Notes: generated by a model from the sequence alone, not told the origin. DNA of 64,000 nucleotides from Oscheius sp. JU75 (GCA_037178855.1 JASJZC010000005.1:992001-1056000), one strand, 5' to 3'; numbered from the stretch's first letter, positions 1-12,237 are shown. Numbers and translations are program-made.

Positions 1-1272
1 ACTATCAGCTGATGAAATCTGAAGAGATTTCTGCGAAAAACTGACTGAAAACAAAGTAAAATGACAGAAGAATCACCGTGTTGCATCAGCTAAGGCAAAG
101 ATAGGACTGTCACCGGAAATCCTGTACTTTTTCGAGGCGAATTATGGAAAATGGGTAGCTGCAAACTTTGTCTGTTCAGAATTGATAAAAGCTCGAGAAA
201 TAGAAGAGCTACGCCATCCTCTTAAGGCTAAAACCCATTACGGAAACAGCAGAGTTCCGGCAGAAACGGAGTGCCTCGAGTATTTTTAATTTTTCAATAC
301 TTTCTTACACTAAAATCAAAAAGTGAAGCTTTGCAAAGTTGTTGAGCAGACAAAATGCTATAACTTGTAGAACATCACTTTCGAAGAAAATGAATACTAG
401 GCACAAAAAAAAACTTGGATTTTGCGTACGGTTTGTGACCAACGCTGGCTTAGGGAGAAATTTAGATACATAGGCAAAGGTTTCGGATTTTATGTTGTTT
501 TACAAACTTGTAGCTCTCAAACTGCTCTACAACGTTGAAGAAGATGGCTAAGCTCAAAAATTGGCTACTGTGACAGGAAATAGAAGATGACTAGTAGACA
601 CCACAGGCCACGACTGTAGACTACAATTCGACGACTGTCTTTTACGAGGTCTGTAATGGGCAGATGACAAAAAGTCGTCGTTTCTGGTCGAAAGACGTGT
701 GAAGCACAAGAATTTGAGTTCCCCCACGTGGTCCGCCTGTCCTTTCTGCGCCGCCTGTCTTCCCCTCTCGCTGCCCTCTGTAACGTTGTTTGATCTGGAC
801 AGCCATTTTGTGGGCGCCGCGTGAGCGAGGGGGACCTTTTGCCCAGTCGCTCACGCCACAGCCACTCGATAAGCTATCAACGAAACGACAGGAGAGAGAG
901 GGAGCTCGGGTGACGCGCTGAAACTGCAGTTTTACTGCACCCGGAATGTACGGAACAGGAGAAAGGAGGGTAAGAGACAGAGAATAAGTAGAGATAGAGA
1001 CAGCGGTCAAGAGATCAAACTGTCAGATCCAAAATGATACTGAAACAACCTTCGATAGACCGGTTCTCGACCGATCTCTTGAATTATGTATGTTCATTTT
1101 GTAGCCAACAACACTCCTTTTTGGGGGCCTCAGATCAGCGCCAGCTGACGTCAAATGGAGAAAAACTCGAGGTTAGGTCGAGCCCCGGTGTGTAAAAATT
1201 CGCTCCCGTCATCAAGAGGTGTAGGTTTCTGAGAGTTCAAACGTGACAAAGGACAAGGCGGAAATAAAAAAA
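1..1272. other. Non-coding stretch with two stem-loop repeats
   Basis: I see no supportable gene. At about 318-395 and 489-570 lie degenerate copies of the stem-loop repeat described at 9027-9146, each with a GCAAAGTTGTAG-like arm facing a CTACAAC-like arm. A GC-richer patch at about 715-925 has the look of a CpG-rich promoter but has no exon beside it. The 122-aa minus-strand reading frame at 642-1010 has no splice context or recognisable domain and was left out. Confidence 0.4.
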
Positions 1273-1715
1273 TGGTAATAGTTCGGCAGGCGGCTCGGTT
1301 CATTCAAACGGGTTTTCGCGCGCATTTTTGAATTCGGCGGGATTTTGAAATCTTCTTCTCGTTTACGATTCCTACGCCTTTTCACTGCTTTTCTCAACTT
1401 TTTGCCTTACCTTTTATGTCTTTTCTTGTTCGCTTCAAGAAATAAAAACCAAGATTGCCTTATTCTTCGTTGGTACAATCTGCTCCCGTCTGTTGGTCAA
1501 CCGAGAGGTGTCAATTATCATTATACAAGGCAGTTTTAGTTTATATTACTTGAAGAGAGCAAGAAAAGACATAAAAGGTAAGGCAAAACGTTGAGAAAAG
1601 CAGTGAAAAGGCATAGGAATCGTAAACGAGAAGAAGATTTCAAAATCCCGCCGAATTCAAAAATGTGCGCGAAAAGCCGTTTGAATGAACCGAGCCGCCT
1701 GCCGAACTATTACCA
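1273..1715. repeat. Foldback/MITE-like element with ~165 bp inverted arms
   Basis: The outer ends read TGGTAATAGTTCGGCAGGC and its reverse complement. The arms (about 1273-1440 and 1549-1715) match closely over their length, leaving a spacer of about 108 bp. Both arms encode nearly the same apparent peptide (KAVKR..NRKREEDF) only because they are reverse complements; this is not a gene. The flanks are A-rich, so a target duplication cannot be read cleanly. A second element with the same ends lies at 58233-58637. The right end sits 7 bp from the AATAAA signal (minus strand, 1722-1727) of the GT92-like gene. Confidence 0.85.
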
Positions 1716-1756
1716 AAAAAATTTATTATTAGATTTTCTACAAACACATGGAAAAA

Positions 1757-3521
1757 CTATCGACACCCGTCGTAGAAGCGGAGGACGGAGCGTTTTTGGA
1801 CGACACTGACCTGAAAATGTTGTTGTAATGTCTCTCTGTCTGTCTGTCCTTCTATGTCCCTTTATCTCTGTCTCTCTGTCTTCCTCTACCTTCATCTCTC
1901 CCGAAAACATCCGTTTCGTAATGTGTGAAGCAACACGACACTTGTAATCGTCCCTCTTGCTCCGAATCATGCATGGATCTGGAAGACTCTTGACACCCTC
2001 GACAGTGCTCTCAAGCATCCTCTTCGCTCTTGAAGAAAAACCACGGAAATTTGTGCATCTAAAACAATATCTGGTGGAAAATATTGAAAGAAAAATAAAC
2101 AAAAACGATTAGCCACCTAGGGGACTTGAACCCCTGACCGTTGGATTAAAAGTCCAACGCTCTACCGACTGAGCTAAGGTGGCTACGAGGATCTAGGTTT
2201 ACTTCACTGCATCATTAAAGAGCGGGATTTTAACAACTGGACACGTCTCTGGATTGTGAATCAACTTACCGACTGATATCTTCGGAGTACGAATTGTGAA
2301 TCGAGTCAGGAGACGGCGTTCTTTCCAGGGTGATCAATGTAGGTTTCGGCTAAAAAAATCGCAAACAAAAATTTTTTTTCCGATGAGCAAACCTGACCTT
2401 TTTTTTGTCTTTTTTCTGTTTATCCTTCCGTTCTTCACATTCACCAGAACACTTCACACTGACAGTCAGAGATGTTTCTGGAAGCAAGTCTAAAGAAACC
2501 CAGAGAGGTGGAGAGACGGAGATACAGATAGACGTCACCTACCTTGTATCCTTTCAACTTTTCCTCTAAAAATACTTTCGATCCTCCATCCTCTCTTAAA
2601 AAGATCGATCTTTGTCCCAAACTCCTCTTTTTTTGGTCCTGTCAAGAAGTTGTAGGACTGCATCTCCAAGAACGTGACCTTCTCGACCAGAGGAGCATGT
2701 CTAATCCAGCAGTCAGCGAAGCTGGCTTCGAGGCTCTGGAAATAGGAATCGGCATCCAATTGGATCCGTCCTTCTTGAACTGTTCTTCGTGTTGACGGGA
2801 GGATGGGCCAAAAAATGACATTGATATTCGGGTGCTTCTCGACCTCGCGATGCACAGAGTCATGGTAGCTGGATACGTATAGATCCTTCAGTTTACTTTC
2901 TGTTACTATACTTCTTAAGAACCCACTACTATGTCAGCCTCTCTCTCAAAGTGAGTCAGCAGAGTCCTCAATGTTGAAACATCCTCAAAAAGATGTGCCA
3001 ATGAGAGACAGATAGCTGATTTGTGACGACGAGGGAACAGATCTGGGTCCAACTGAAACTTGTGCATTTTTATGACCAAATAGACTACCATTGTTCCAAA
3101 CTCTTGATTTTTCAGCTCTATCGAAAATCCGGGCTCTAGAACATCACAAGTTCCTAGATAGAGTCTAAAGGGACCCAGAAGTTGTGTGGTCACAGGTGAG
3201 GTCAGCTTCCCAACTGGATTCCGTGAGTCACAGTATAGGTCAGCCGGTGGGTCTCCCTGACTATGGAATAGGAACTGAACAGAGGCTGAACTGTCCCCGG
3301 AAATGGAGGAATTCAGGTAGGTGATGGAGGTAATGACAGATTCTGAAGGAGCAGCTCTGTCCATTTCTGAGAGTTCGAAGAGACGGTTGACCTGAAAGGT
3401 TCAATCTCTCCATCTCTCTGTCTCTCACCTTCAGAATCAAACAGTACAATGCAAAGCAGCAGGATAAAAAGATCCCCAATACCACAAGTTTGCTCTGAGT
3501 CCCAGGCGTCCGTCTGCCCAT
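1757..3521 (-). CDS. Type II membrane protein, divergent GT92 (DUF23)-like glycosyltransferase
   Basis: Seven exons in coding order: 3521-3429, 3391-2930, 2885-2543, 2489-2398, 2349-2270, 2058-1890, 1810-1757; 430 aa. Residues about 11-31 form one membrane anchor after a basic N-terminus, as in Golgi type II glycosyltransferases. The middle resembles nematode DUF23 proteins: an AICLSLAHLFED block, a LLTHFEREADI block, an INVIFWPIL block and FQSLEASFADCWIRH, which parallels the usual NDCL region. The acidic DLDE-type motif expected just after it is replaced by FLEMQS, so catalysis is doubtful. The C-terminal part holds a lysine-rich insert and paired cysteines. An acceptor-like TTTCAG lies 3 bases before the ATG, suggesting trans-splicing. 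AATAAA follows at 1727-1722. Intron 5 contains a tRNA gene. The gene model is good; the family assignment is moderate. Confidence 0.55.
2111..2183 (-). tRNA. tRNA-Lys (anticodon UUU)
   Basis: The sequence folds as a full cloverleaf without an intron: acceptor GCCACCT/AGGTGGC, A box TAGCTCAGTCGG, anticodon stem TTGGA/TCCAA with loop CTTTTAA (anticodon TTT), and B box GGTTCAAGTCC. A T run follows shortly downstream on the minus strand (2105-2101), as expected for a Pol III terminator. The gene lies inside intron 5 of the GT92-like gene on the same strand. Confidence 0.95.
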
Positions 3522-4514
3522 TTTCTGAAACCAAAAAAACTACAAATGTTGGAGAGTGAAAGTGACAGAGAGAACGGGTTGCCGCAGCTAAGCTTCAACT
3601 TGGAGGAGGCTCCTTTGGGCGGGCTTGTCCGGCGTCCTGATAGAGATCTTGGCTGAGGAAGGGGGAGGCGGACTGGATACATCTGTGTCCTAAGGACAAA
3701 TCAGAAACATTCCTATGGCAGAAAAAAGATCAGTACTACTGATTCTTTGTTCGGAGTAGTGGTTCCCCTAAATATCATTAAATATTCTTACTAAGCTCAA
3801 AATTCTTTACAAAACGGTACTTTATGAGAAATTTGGTCCCAGGCGAGTCGCTACAGCCGTCGGCGTGCCGATCATTCCAAGCTCCCCCCGGTCCGTCTAG
3901 TGCAACTCCGTCTGCGACGTCTGACCTACAATAGGCCACACACACCCACACACAGACACGGTTGCGCTTTAGCAGGAGAAACCAGCCGTCTGCGACGTCT
4001 GACGACGTCGCTCTGGATTAAGTTAGGAGTGTCGAAGTGTCAAAACTGAGTGCATTCGAAAGAATTTTTCAGAAAATTAACTGACGCTTTTACGTAGTAG
4101 ACAGGCTCATCTTTCAGCTGATTGACTGTTTTACGCTCAGCTATTCCTCCGAATTCCTATTCCCACTTCTACTAAGAGTTCTCGCTCATTGACAGCTCTT
4201 TATATTTAAGAGAGATGACCAAAATGGTTCGCAACTTTCCTCCGTTAGTTCATCTTCCCCCCGAATTTGCGCCTTACTGGCGCAAGCCGAGCCAACACTG
4301 GCACGGGCCCTGTGGACAACCCTTAGAATATTGAAAGTATTTTTGACCTCTCCGACCATCCTCCTCATTACCTCATTCCCACTCATCAGGCCCCCACAGC
4401 GCCTTCTGCCAGCCTCATCACCATGGAAACGAGGCCCGTTCAAGCTTCCTAGCAGTGTCCCTATTTGCCCCTTCAACCTAATTTCGTACATTATTTTTCT
4501 GAGAAAAGGAGAAA
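3522..4514. promoter_or_regulatory. Divergent intergenic region between GT92-like gene and Rab28
   Basis: About 1 kb between two genes transcribed away from each other, so it should hold both promoters. Visible contents are a UGT exon fragment at 3848-3883, a GTCTGCGACGTCTGAC direct repeat (about 3907 and 3987) and a CACA-rich stretch between the two repeat copies. No TATA box was recognised. Confidence 0.4.
3848..3883 (+). pseudogene. 36-bp UGT exon fragment
   Basis: This stretch is the exact reverse complement of 7771-7806, the start of UGT exon 5 (encoding [12 protein letters not shown]). It lies on the opposite strand about 3.9 kb from the source gene, with no flanking UGT sequence that I could follow. 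It looks like a scar of a local inverted duplication. Confidence 0.7.
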
Positions 4515-6336
4515 ATGGCCGAGGAAGATCTCCGAAGCGGTGATGATGGCGCGAAAGACGAGAGTCGAGCAGATTGGAGGAAACGGACTCTGAGTGATGA
4601 AGAGACTACGGAGGAGATTATTTTGAAGGTACTTTCTCGGTTCTGGTTTCATAATGTATATATAAACAAGTTGTTTGAATCAAAAATCATAGCAGCTTCA
4701 CTGAGGAGAAAGTTGACTAAAATGGTGTTTAGGGCCTTTTTGGTTTCAAAGCTTTGTGGCTTTCAGGTAGTAGTCCTCGGAGACGGATCCTCAGGCAAAA
4801 CGTCTCTCTGTCAACGATTTGCTCGAGACGCTTTCGACCGAGAGTATCATCAGGTATGGAAATTATTTTGTTTTCCCCATTGTAAGCCTTGAAAATCATA
4901 TAGTCCAAGCAGGATTCGCGAGAAATATAATTGTAGACTATTGGCTTGGATTTCTTCTCCCGTCGAATTACTCTACCAGGAAATGGAGACGCTCCCCCGT
5001 TTACAGTTTTACTTCAGGTATACTGTCACTGCCATTGTCATTTTGTACTGTTCACTGACAAAATAAGTATGAGTGGTGCCACCTTTGATCAAGAATGTAC
5101 TCCAGCTGAATAATTCAAGCTGTTTTTTTGTGAAAAATATATTTCTGAAATTCTTTGGAAGAGCAAGGAGTGAGGGGACAATAAGAAAAATACGGGCGAA
5201 AGAGAGAATCTACAGCATGTCTGAAACATTTTTCGAAATTGCCACACTAGCACTGTCGCTGTCTCTCTGCCAATGCCCTAATACCCCTTCTTCAGGTCTG
5301 GGACATCGGTGGTCAGTCCATTAACAGTGACATGCTGCCCAAGTACCTGGCTGGAGTCCACTGTGTCCTCCTCGTCTACGATGTCACCAACAGGAACTCT
5401 TTCGACAATCTCCGAGACTGGTACACGGTAGTTCGAGGTCATTTGGAGGAGAAAATGAAACAGGAGACTGACGAGGCCTTGACTAGAGGCCAGAAACCCA
5501 AAGATGTCAAGGTTAGATTTCTTCATCCGCAATCTGTAACTGGTTTCTATAGGACATACATGTTTTTATGCCAAAGGTGAAACATAAAATTTGACAAATT
5601 TTCAGCTTCCGATCTACTTCCTCGTGGCGAACAAGATTGACATTGACAATTTGCGATCGGTCGACTCTGCTCTCCACATGGACTTCATGGACCAGTGCCA
5701 CATTGATGGAGACATGTATACTTCTTCCAGGACCGGGGACTCGGTCCTTTTCATGTTCAGGTATCAGTTTCTTTGTTCAGAAAATCGCTCATATTTCTAT
5801 CATTTGTTCCAGCACGAGTTCTCAAAAAGAGAGCTGTACGAAACAAAAAAAAATTTAGTGTTTAGTTCCTGGACCTTTCTCCAGGTCCAGGTACTGAAAC
5901 AGAATGATAGGAAGACAAAGAGACAGCGAGGGACGGATTTCTTCGTGAAAGAGTGAAAAGGAATGTCTTTTGAGGTGTTAGAAGCAAAGAGAAAAACTAT
6001 TTTTATTACCAAGATGTGTTTCACGAAAGACATAAAGGACCGGTAAATCTTTGGAACCGGTAGTACATGGACCTTGAGACCCAGGCTAAAAAACACTTAT
6101 GTAAACGACAGTTATGAGTTTTGAACGTTCTTCCCCATTATTTAGGGTGTGTCAATAATCAAAGTCTTCTTTCCAGATGTGCCGCGGCCAAGTACCTCGG
6201 CATCCAGATGACCAAAGTCGACCAGGAGGCAGACATTGTGATCACCAAGGGAGAAATTGCGCCGGAAGCCGTCCCAATGAGACGATCCCGTCATCACACG
6301 AGTCAGTCACATACTTCTGTTTGTTCTATTCAGTAA
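4515..6336 (+). CDS. rab-28: Rab28-type small GTPase
   Basis: Six exons: 4515-4628, 4767-4853, 4937-5017, 5296-5511, 5606-5760, 6177-6336; 270 aa. Visible motifs are the P-loop GDGSSGKTS, the exon-3 [10 protein letters not shown] switch I block, switch [21 protein letters not shown] and SSRTGDS. The C-terminus CSIQ is a CaaX-like prenylation box matching the CAVQ end of vertebrate Rab28. Rab28 lacks the usual Rab double-cysteine tail and, in animals, acts at the periciliary membrane with the BBSome and IFT, controlling extracellular vesicle shedding by ciliated neurons. The acidic N-terminal extension of about 38 residues is longer than in vertebrate Rab28. Start chosen as the first ATG, in frame with exon 2 after splicing. 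Confidence 0.95.
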
Positions 6337-6504
6337 TGTGTGGATATGAAGTTTTGTAAGAGAATTCATTGTTGTTTCAAATAACTGATTCAATCCACAC
6401 CATTGAACGGGGAACAGTCCCCGAGGGTTACATCTACGGCAAAATATTTACTCTTTTTTTTGGATATGGCAAACGTTGAGAAGGGCGATAAATTATACAC
6501 AAGA

Positions 6505-8894
6505 CTACTCCTTTTTGGACTTCTGTCCACCAGCTACACACCTATAAAGCTTCCTAACTGAAAATCTAACAATGGCAAAAACTGTGTACAAAACTAAAGT
6601 CAAGACAAGGAAGATGAGACCAATGACATCGAGACTGTGGTACTGGAAAAAGTTGAGTTTCTGGCTAGCCGGTTTCAGGTTGTCCAGATGTTTGAATTCG
6701 GCTAAAAGCTCTGCCCATTTCACAAGGAGTTGTTCAGAGGAGACTGGCTGCTTCTGGACCATCTGGGAGAGACGCTGGGCTGAGGCGGTGTAGCTGAAAC
6801 AGAGTAGTTAGTCACTGTCACTGACACTCGCGTTTGCACTCTCACTCTCCCTGTTTGTCACTCACCTTGGATTCGTCAGAATATCTCTAATTTTCTCTGC
6901 CAAGAACTCTGCACTGAGTTCAGGTTTCAAGACCAGAGTGGCTAAACCTTGTTTCTCAGCAATCTTGGCATTCTTTGGCTGATCACCGAAGAGTGGAATC
7001 ATGACAATGGGCTTTCCAGCTGCGATGGTCTCCTGAAAATTTCTAGCTGAATAAAATCAGAATGGTATTTTTAGAATGTTTCGCTGGAAGCATTTACAGA
7101 GAAAGTGATTTTATTGATACATTTTTTTAATAAACGTTTTTTTATCAACCTGCAGGCCATTGTAGCCACCGTGACTGATGAATGCCTTGACTCTTGGATG
7201 CTGGAGGAGATCCGACTGAGGGAGCCATTTCATAATCTTGACATTTGGTGGCAGACGATCGTTAAGGTCATCTCCAACATATCTGAAGTCTACGTCTCTC
7301 TGTCCCTCTCCCCTCTAATCACCTCATGACAAACTGATAGTTGGGTAGCCTCTTGAATGCTCCCAAAATTGCTTTCTTCCAATGTTCTGGAGCCTTATGG
7401 ATCGGTGCGATAGATCCAAAACTGAATACAACAGCCCCATCTCCCTTCTGCACAAACTTCTCCAGATCTTCTGGCAATGGTTTGGCATCCTTCAACTGAG
7501 CTCCTAGCCCTCCAATGTTGACAACTTTGGCCAAAGTCGGTCTCGGGAGGTCGTAGAGTGGATTGGAATTGACCATGACGAGGGGACAGTTGGCTCCGAT
7601 TTCCAAGAGATTCGGGAAGTTGGGGTCCACCAGCTCGCGGAAGATTTCAGTCTCCGGGTTGGCTGACATCCTGGGCCACATGACAGCCATAATGACATGC
7701 CCGATGAGGGATTTGGTCCTCTCGAAGAAGGTCATAGTGTCGTGAGCGGCCATCAACATGGGAGGTACGTAGCTTGGAATGATCGGCACGCCGACGGCTG
7801 TAGCGACGAAATCCATGAGACCACCACTGAAAAATGAAGGATTCGAAAAAAGACGCTCAAAAAAGTGGCTCCAGAAAATTATATTTGCTTTATGTTATCG
7901 ATGAAACAATACAAGATTTGCATATTCACGTTTTGTTAGTGTGAAAAACTTGAAATGTTAAAGGTTCATGAAGCCGAAATGGAGGTGAAAATGTGTTTGT
8001 CTATCCGACCGTTTCAAGCGCACAAGTGCTTCGCCAAAAACATTCTGCCTATCTCTGTTTCTATGTCTCTGTCGTTCTATCCACTACAAAACCCACCTGT
8101 TGAGCCAGACGAACGGGATACCTGCGGCATGAGCCAGTCCCAGTGGACAGGCATGGTACATGTGTACAAATGCCAAGTCGAACTTGCTCTCATTCAACCA
8201 AGACATGAATTCTTTGTTCTCTAGGGTACCTAAACTCAATTTTTCAATGGCATTGACCCCCCAAATATACGTCTACAGGAGAGCTGGAACATTCTCTGGG
8301 CCATGGCCATGCCTTCTCGAATTCTCTTGTCGAAGAAGGAAACGTCCGCGAACTTCCCGTAGGCTTGTTCTTCTTCCATCTTCTGCTTGCTGACACCGCA
8401 CGAGGCGTTCACTGGATAAACTGAAAGTAATTTTTGTGTGCACATTTTGTTGCAATTAGAGCCAGACGAACATAAAATTAGCTTCACCAACTCTTGCGCG
8501 ATAAGGAATCTATCAAAAAGACAGTGACAGGAAAACAGAGAGTCAATTTCTTCTAGGTTATAACAGTTCTGTAAAAATCAGAAACGACCGTTTCAAACGC
8601 TTCGTTTGTGGTTTCGAACTTTTCAAAATTTCCGTTCATACCTTTCACATTGCTCTTGATCTTGACATCGCTCGGATCCAGACCGTCTAAGGCAAAAATC
8701 AGGGCAATTGTGACGTCGTGACCGGCATCGGCCAGGACTTCTGCAACTCTCTTGTTGAACAAAACCTGTATTTTACCAGTTTTGGTGGAAAAGTAATAAA
8801 ATACCTGACTATTGGCCATGGCCGGAGCTAAAATGACCATCTTGTAGGCGGCACAGCTGACCAGAAGGGGTAGAAGGATTGAGAGAGATCGCAT
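6505..8894 (-). CDS. UDP-glucuronosyltransferase A
   Basis: Eight exons in coding order: 8894-8805, 8765-8642, 8420-8271, 8229-8097, 7826-7323, 7282-7150, 7032-6866, 6793-6505; 529 aa. A signal peptide ([17 protein letters not shown]) leads into the N-terminal acceptor domain. The UDP-sugar-binding C-terminal half carries [16 protein letters not shown] and SHGGYNG. A membrane anchor (about residues 490-515) and a KSKKE tail follow; that tail fits a KxKxx ER-retrieval signal. UGTs conjugate lipophilic compounds with sugars on the lumenal side of the ER. At the N-terminal catalytic position the sequence reads ANSQV, where a His is usual. Introns of 39 and 41 bp are present. The last exon and 3' flank are almost identical to UGT B, pointing to gene conversion. 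Confidence 0.95.
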
Positions 8895-9026
8895 CTGAGA
8901 AGATTTTTTGAACTGAAACTTCAACAAAACGAAGAAATGTAGATAAGCAGCCAGAAAAAATGGTGGGAGATCAATGAAAGACATAGGAACTCGATTTATT
9001 CATCGATTTTTTCACAAGAAGCCCAC

Positions 9027-9146
9027 TTTTGGGTCCCGGAACGGATTTTTCAGCTTTTTGATGTTCTGCAAAGTTGTAGTCCGAACAAAGGGCTACAACT
9101 TTGCAAACATCAAAAGGTCGAAAAAGCTCTGTTTGGACCCAAAAAA
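9027..9146. repeat. Dispersed stem-loop repeat, best copy
   Basis: Outer ends TTTTGGGTCC/GGACCCAAAA enclose inner arms TGATGTTCTGCAAAGTTGTAG and CTACAACTTTGCAAACATCA around a short loop. The unit is almost wholly self-complementary. Further copies are at about 318-395, 489-570, 12745-12857, 54520-54640 and 54690-54790. No coding capacity is visible. It lies between UGT A and UGT B. Confidence 0.8.
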
Positions 9147-9196
9147 TGGCAAATGATATGGCAAACGTTGAGAAGGGCGATAAATTATACACAAGA

Positions 9197-12182
9197 CTAC
9201 TCCTTTTTGGACTTCTGTCCACCAGCTACACACCTATAAAGCTTCCTAACTGAAAATCTAACAATGGCAAAAACTGTGTACAAAACTAAAGTCAAGACAA
9301 GGAAGATGAGACCAATGACATCGAGACTGTGGTACTGGAAAAAGTTGAGTTTCTGGCTAGCCGGTTTCAGGTTGTCCAGATGTTTGAATTCGGCTAAAAG
9401 CTCTGCCCATTTCACAAGGAGTTGTTCAGAGGAGACTGGCTGCTTCAGGACCATCTGGGAGAGACGCTGGGCTGAGGCGGTGTAGCTGGAATAGGAATGT
9501 TAGTCACTGTCTCTGTCACTCTATGTCTCTCCGTCTACGCACCTCGGATTCGTCAGAACCTCCTTGATCTTGCTCGACAGAATCTCCTCATTGACCTCGC
9601 GCTTCTCAACAATCATCGCAATTCCGTGTTTCTCGCCAATCTTGGCATTCTTCGGCTGGTCACCGAAGAGCGGTATCATGATGATGGGCTTTCCAGCTGC
9701 GATTGTTTCCTATAAAAAAGTATTCAATTTCGCATGGAAGAAGGATAAACTAAGAAACAACTTGCTAAGTTGGCAAAACAATTGCTTTTTTGAAACTAAA
9801 CGAAACCTTCTTTTCAAACCCGACCGCGTGCCAAAACAATGTTTCACAGATTCTATATAAGACGAATATTTTCTGCTTCGACTACTTGACAAATTTTTCT
9901 CACAATGTCGCACTTTTTTGGTTCAAGATTCGCCAACCTGCATTCCATTGTAGCCTCCGTGACTGATGAAAGCCTGGACTCTTGGATGCTGGAGGAGATC
10001 CGACTGAGGGAGCCATTTCATAATCTTGACATTTGGTGGCAGACGATCGTTTAGGTCATCGCCCATGTATCTGGAAAGGAAATGTTTCAGTGACATCATA
10101 ACCACGAAATGTTGGACAAGGGTTAGTTGACAAATACCTGGCCCCTGTGTCTCTCTTTCTCTCTATCTCTCTCTCACTCCACTCACCTCATAACAAACTG
10201 GTAGTTCGGTAGCCTCTTGAAAGCACCAACCATTGCCTCCTTCCAATGCTCTGGAGCCCTGTGGATCGGGGCTACCGATCCAAAACTGAAGACCAGAGCT
10301 CCGTCTCCCTTCTGCACAAACTTCTCCAGATCTTCTGGCAATGGTTTGGCATCCTTCAACTGAGCTCCCAGCCCTCCAATGTTGACAACTTTGGCCAAAG
10401 TCGGTCTCGGGAGGTCATAGAGCGGATTGGAATTGACCATGACGAGGGGACAGTTGGCTCCGATTTCCAAGAGATTCGGGAAGTTGGGGTCGAGCTCCTC
10501 ACGGAAGATTTGTGTCTCGGGGTTGGCTGTCATTCTGGGCCAGAGAAGAGTCATAAGACTGTGACCAATAAAGGATTTGGAACGTTCGTAGAAGGACATG
10601 GTATCGTGAGCGGCCATCAACATCGGAGGGACGTAACTGGGAATGATCGGGACTCCGACGGTTGTTGATACAAAGTCCATCAGGCCACCGCTAAAATTTT
10701 AGTTATTGCTACCAAGACCGTTACGCCAAGTTATTTCTCCTATAGGAAAATCACTATAAGGCAGGGTTGAAACATTTAGATTATTTACACTTATTTTCTG
10801 AAGTTTTGTGGGAATGAACTGTGATTGTTTCATGCAATTCTTATATCCTCAGAAGTTTTGTGTTCATAATTGCGTAGAGACTTTCAAGCGTATATTACAA
10901 CAAAAACGGAGCTCAACTGAGTCAGCACGATAGAAAAAAATCGAGGGGAGTGTGCGAAAGTACCATATACTCGGAAGTCTAGAAGTCGCTGCAAGTGTGC
11001 ACCAACTCTAAGACGTAGGTGTCGATATGCTTGAAGTTTCGAAGAGTTGCGTACCGGCACCCATGGTCACAAGTTGGTGCTCAACATTGGTTCACTTCCG
11101 TCTTGCGTTTATACGATACTTTGCCACATCGCTGGTTGTAATGTTTGTTGATGTTTAGCTTTGAGAAAGAGAGAGACGGACAAATGTTTCGTTCTATCTG
11201 CCTGGTAGTTGTTTCAGTACCGCTAAGCGACTGCAAAATCTTTGAAAAATGTCCCATTCCTACTGTAAAACTAAAAATGTTACAAAACTCACCTATTGAG
11301 CCAGACGAACGGGATACCTGCGGCATGAGCCAGTCCCAGTGGACAGGCATGGTACATGTGTACAAATGCCAAGTCGAACTTGCTCTCATTCAACCAAGTC
11401 ATGAACTCTTTGTTCTGTAGCGTTTTACGGCAGGATCCTTGGAAGAGTTCCATGAACTTGTTCATTCGCTCACGAGCCTTCGCGTCCCAGAAGGCCTCGT
11501 CCGAGAAGGTGATCTTGGCCTGGTCATCTTCCATCTGCTTCTTTGTGTAGCCGGTCGAGGCATTCACGGGGTACACTGTAAATTTATCCTTACCAGCTGT
11601 CTTCAACCGCTTCGCCGCCCTTTGGGAAATGCGAAAAACATAGAAGGGGAATGAACCCAGGTTGCTCCATAGCCCAGCGACCGCGGAGTGGCGAGCGGCT
11701 GCGCCCCTGCGACAACACACATACAGATACACGACACGGTTGCTCTTCGGTAAGAAAGAGGTGCCACTGATCTATCAAACAATCATAAGAAACGTACTTG
11801 CTCTGTGAATGAAACAGAAAAACCGCAAGCTCAGTATTGGCTTTGATATTTTTCTGTTTCAAATTTTCTGTAAGAGACTTTAAATATCGTTTCAAACGTT
11901 GACATTCTTGAATTTTACCTTATTCCTACCTTTCACATTGCTCTTAATTTTGACATCACTCGGATCCAGACCGTCCATGGAGAAAATCAGGGCGATTGTT
12001 ACGTCGTGGCCGGCATCCGCTAGGGCTTCCGCGACTCTCTTGTTGAACATTACCTGATTTTGTCATTTTTGGAGGGATCAGCCCGAAAATACCTGACTAT
12101 TGGCCATGGCCGGAGCCACAATGACCATCTTGTAGGCGGCACAGGTGACCAGGAAAGCCAGGAAGAAGGACAGAGATCGCAT
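9197..12182 (-). CDS. UDP-glucuronosyltransferase B
   Basis: Seven exons in coding order: 12182-12093, 12053-11930, 11575-11293, 10690-10187, 10070-9938, 9709-9543, 9485-9197; 529 aa, the same length as A and C. It has a signal peptide (MRSLSFFLAFLVTCAAY), the donor-binding block [23 protein letters not shown], a C-terminal anchor and a KSKKE tail. The intron that splits exons 3 and 4 in A and C is absent here. The intron 10691-11292 is about 600 bp and holds nothing recognisable. GATAAG sites at about 12353 and 12388 upstream would suit intestinal GATA control. The protein again has Gln (ANSQ) at the expected catalytic-His position. It is the closest relative of A, especially over the last exon and the [18 protein letters not shown] region. 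Confidence 0.95.
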
Positions 12183-12237
12183 CTGAAAAATGTAACTATT
12201 TTTTTTTTCGTCGCTTTGATATAGGAGATTGGATGTT

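Noticed and set aside
10246-10668. 140-aa plus-strand open frame
   Set aside because: Exact antisense of UGT B exon 4, which is strongly conserved as protein on the minus strand.
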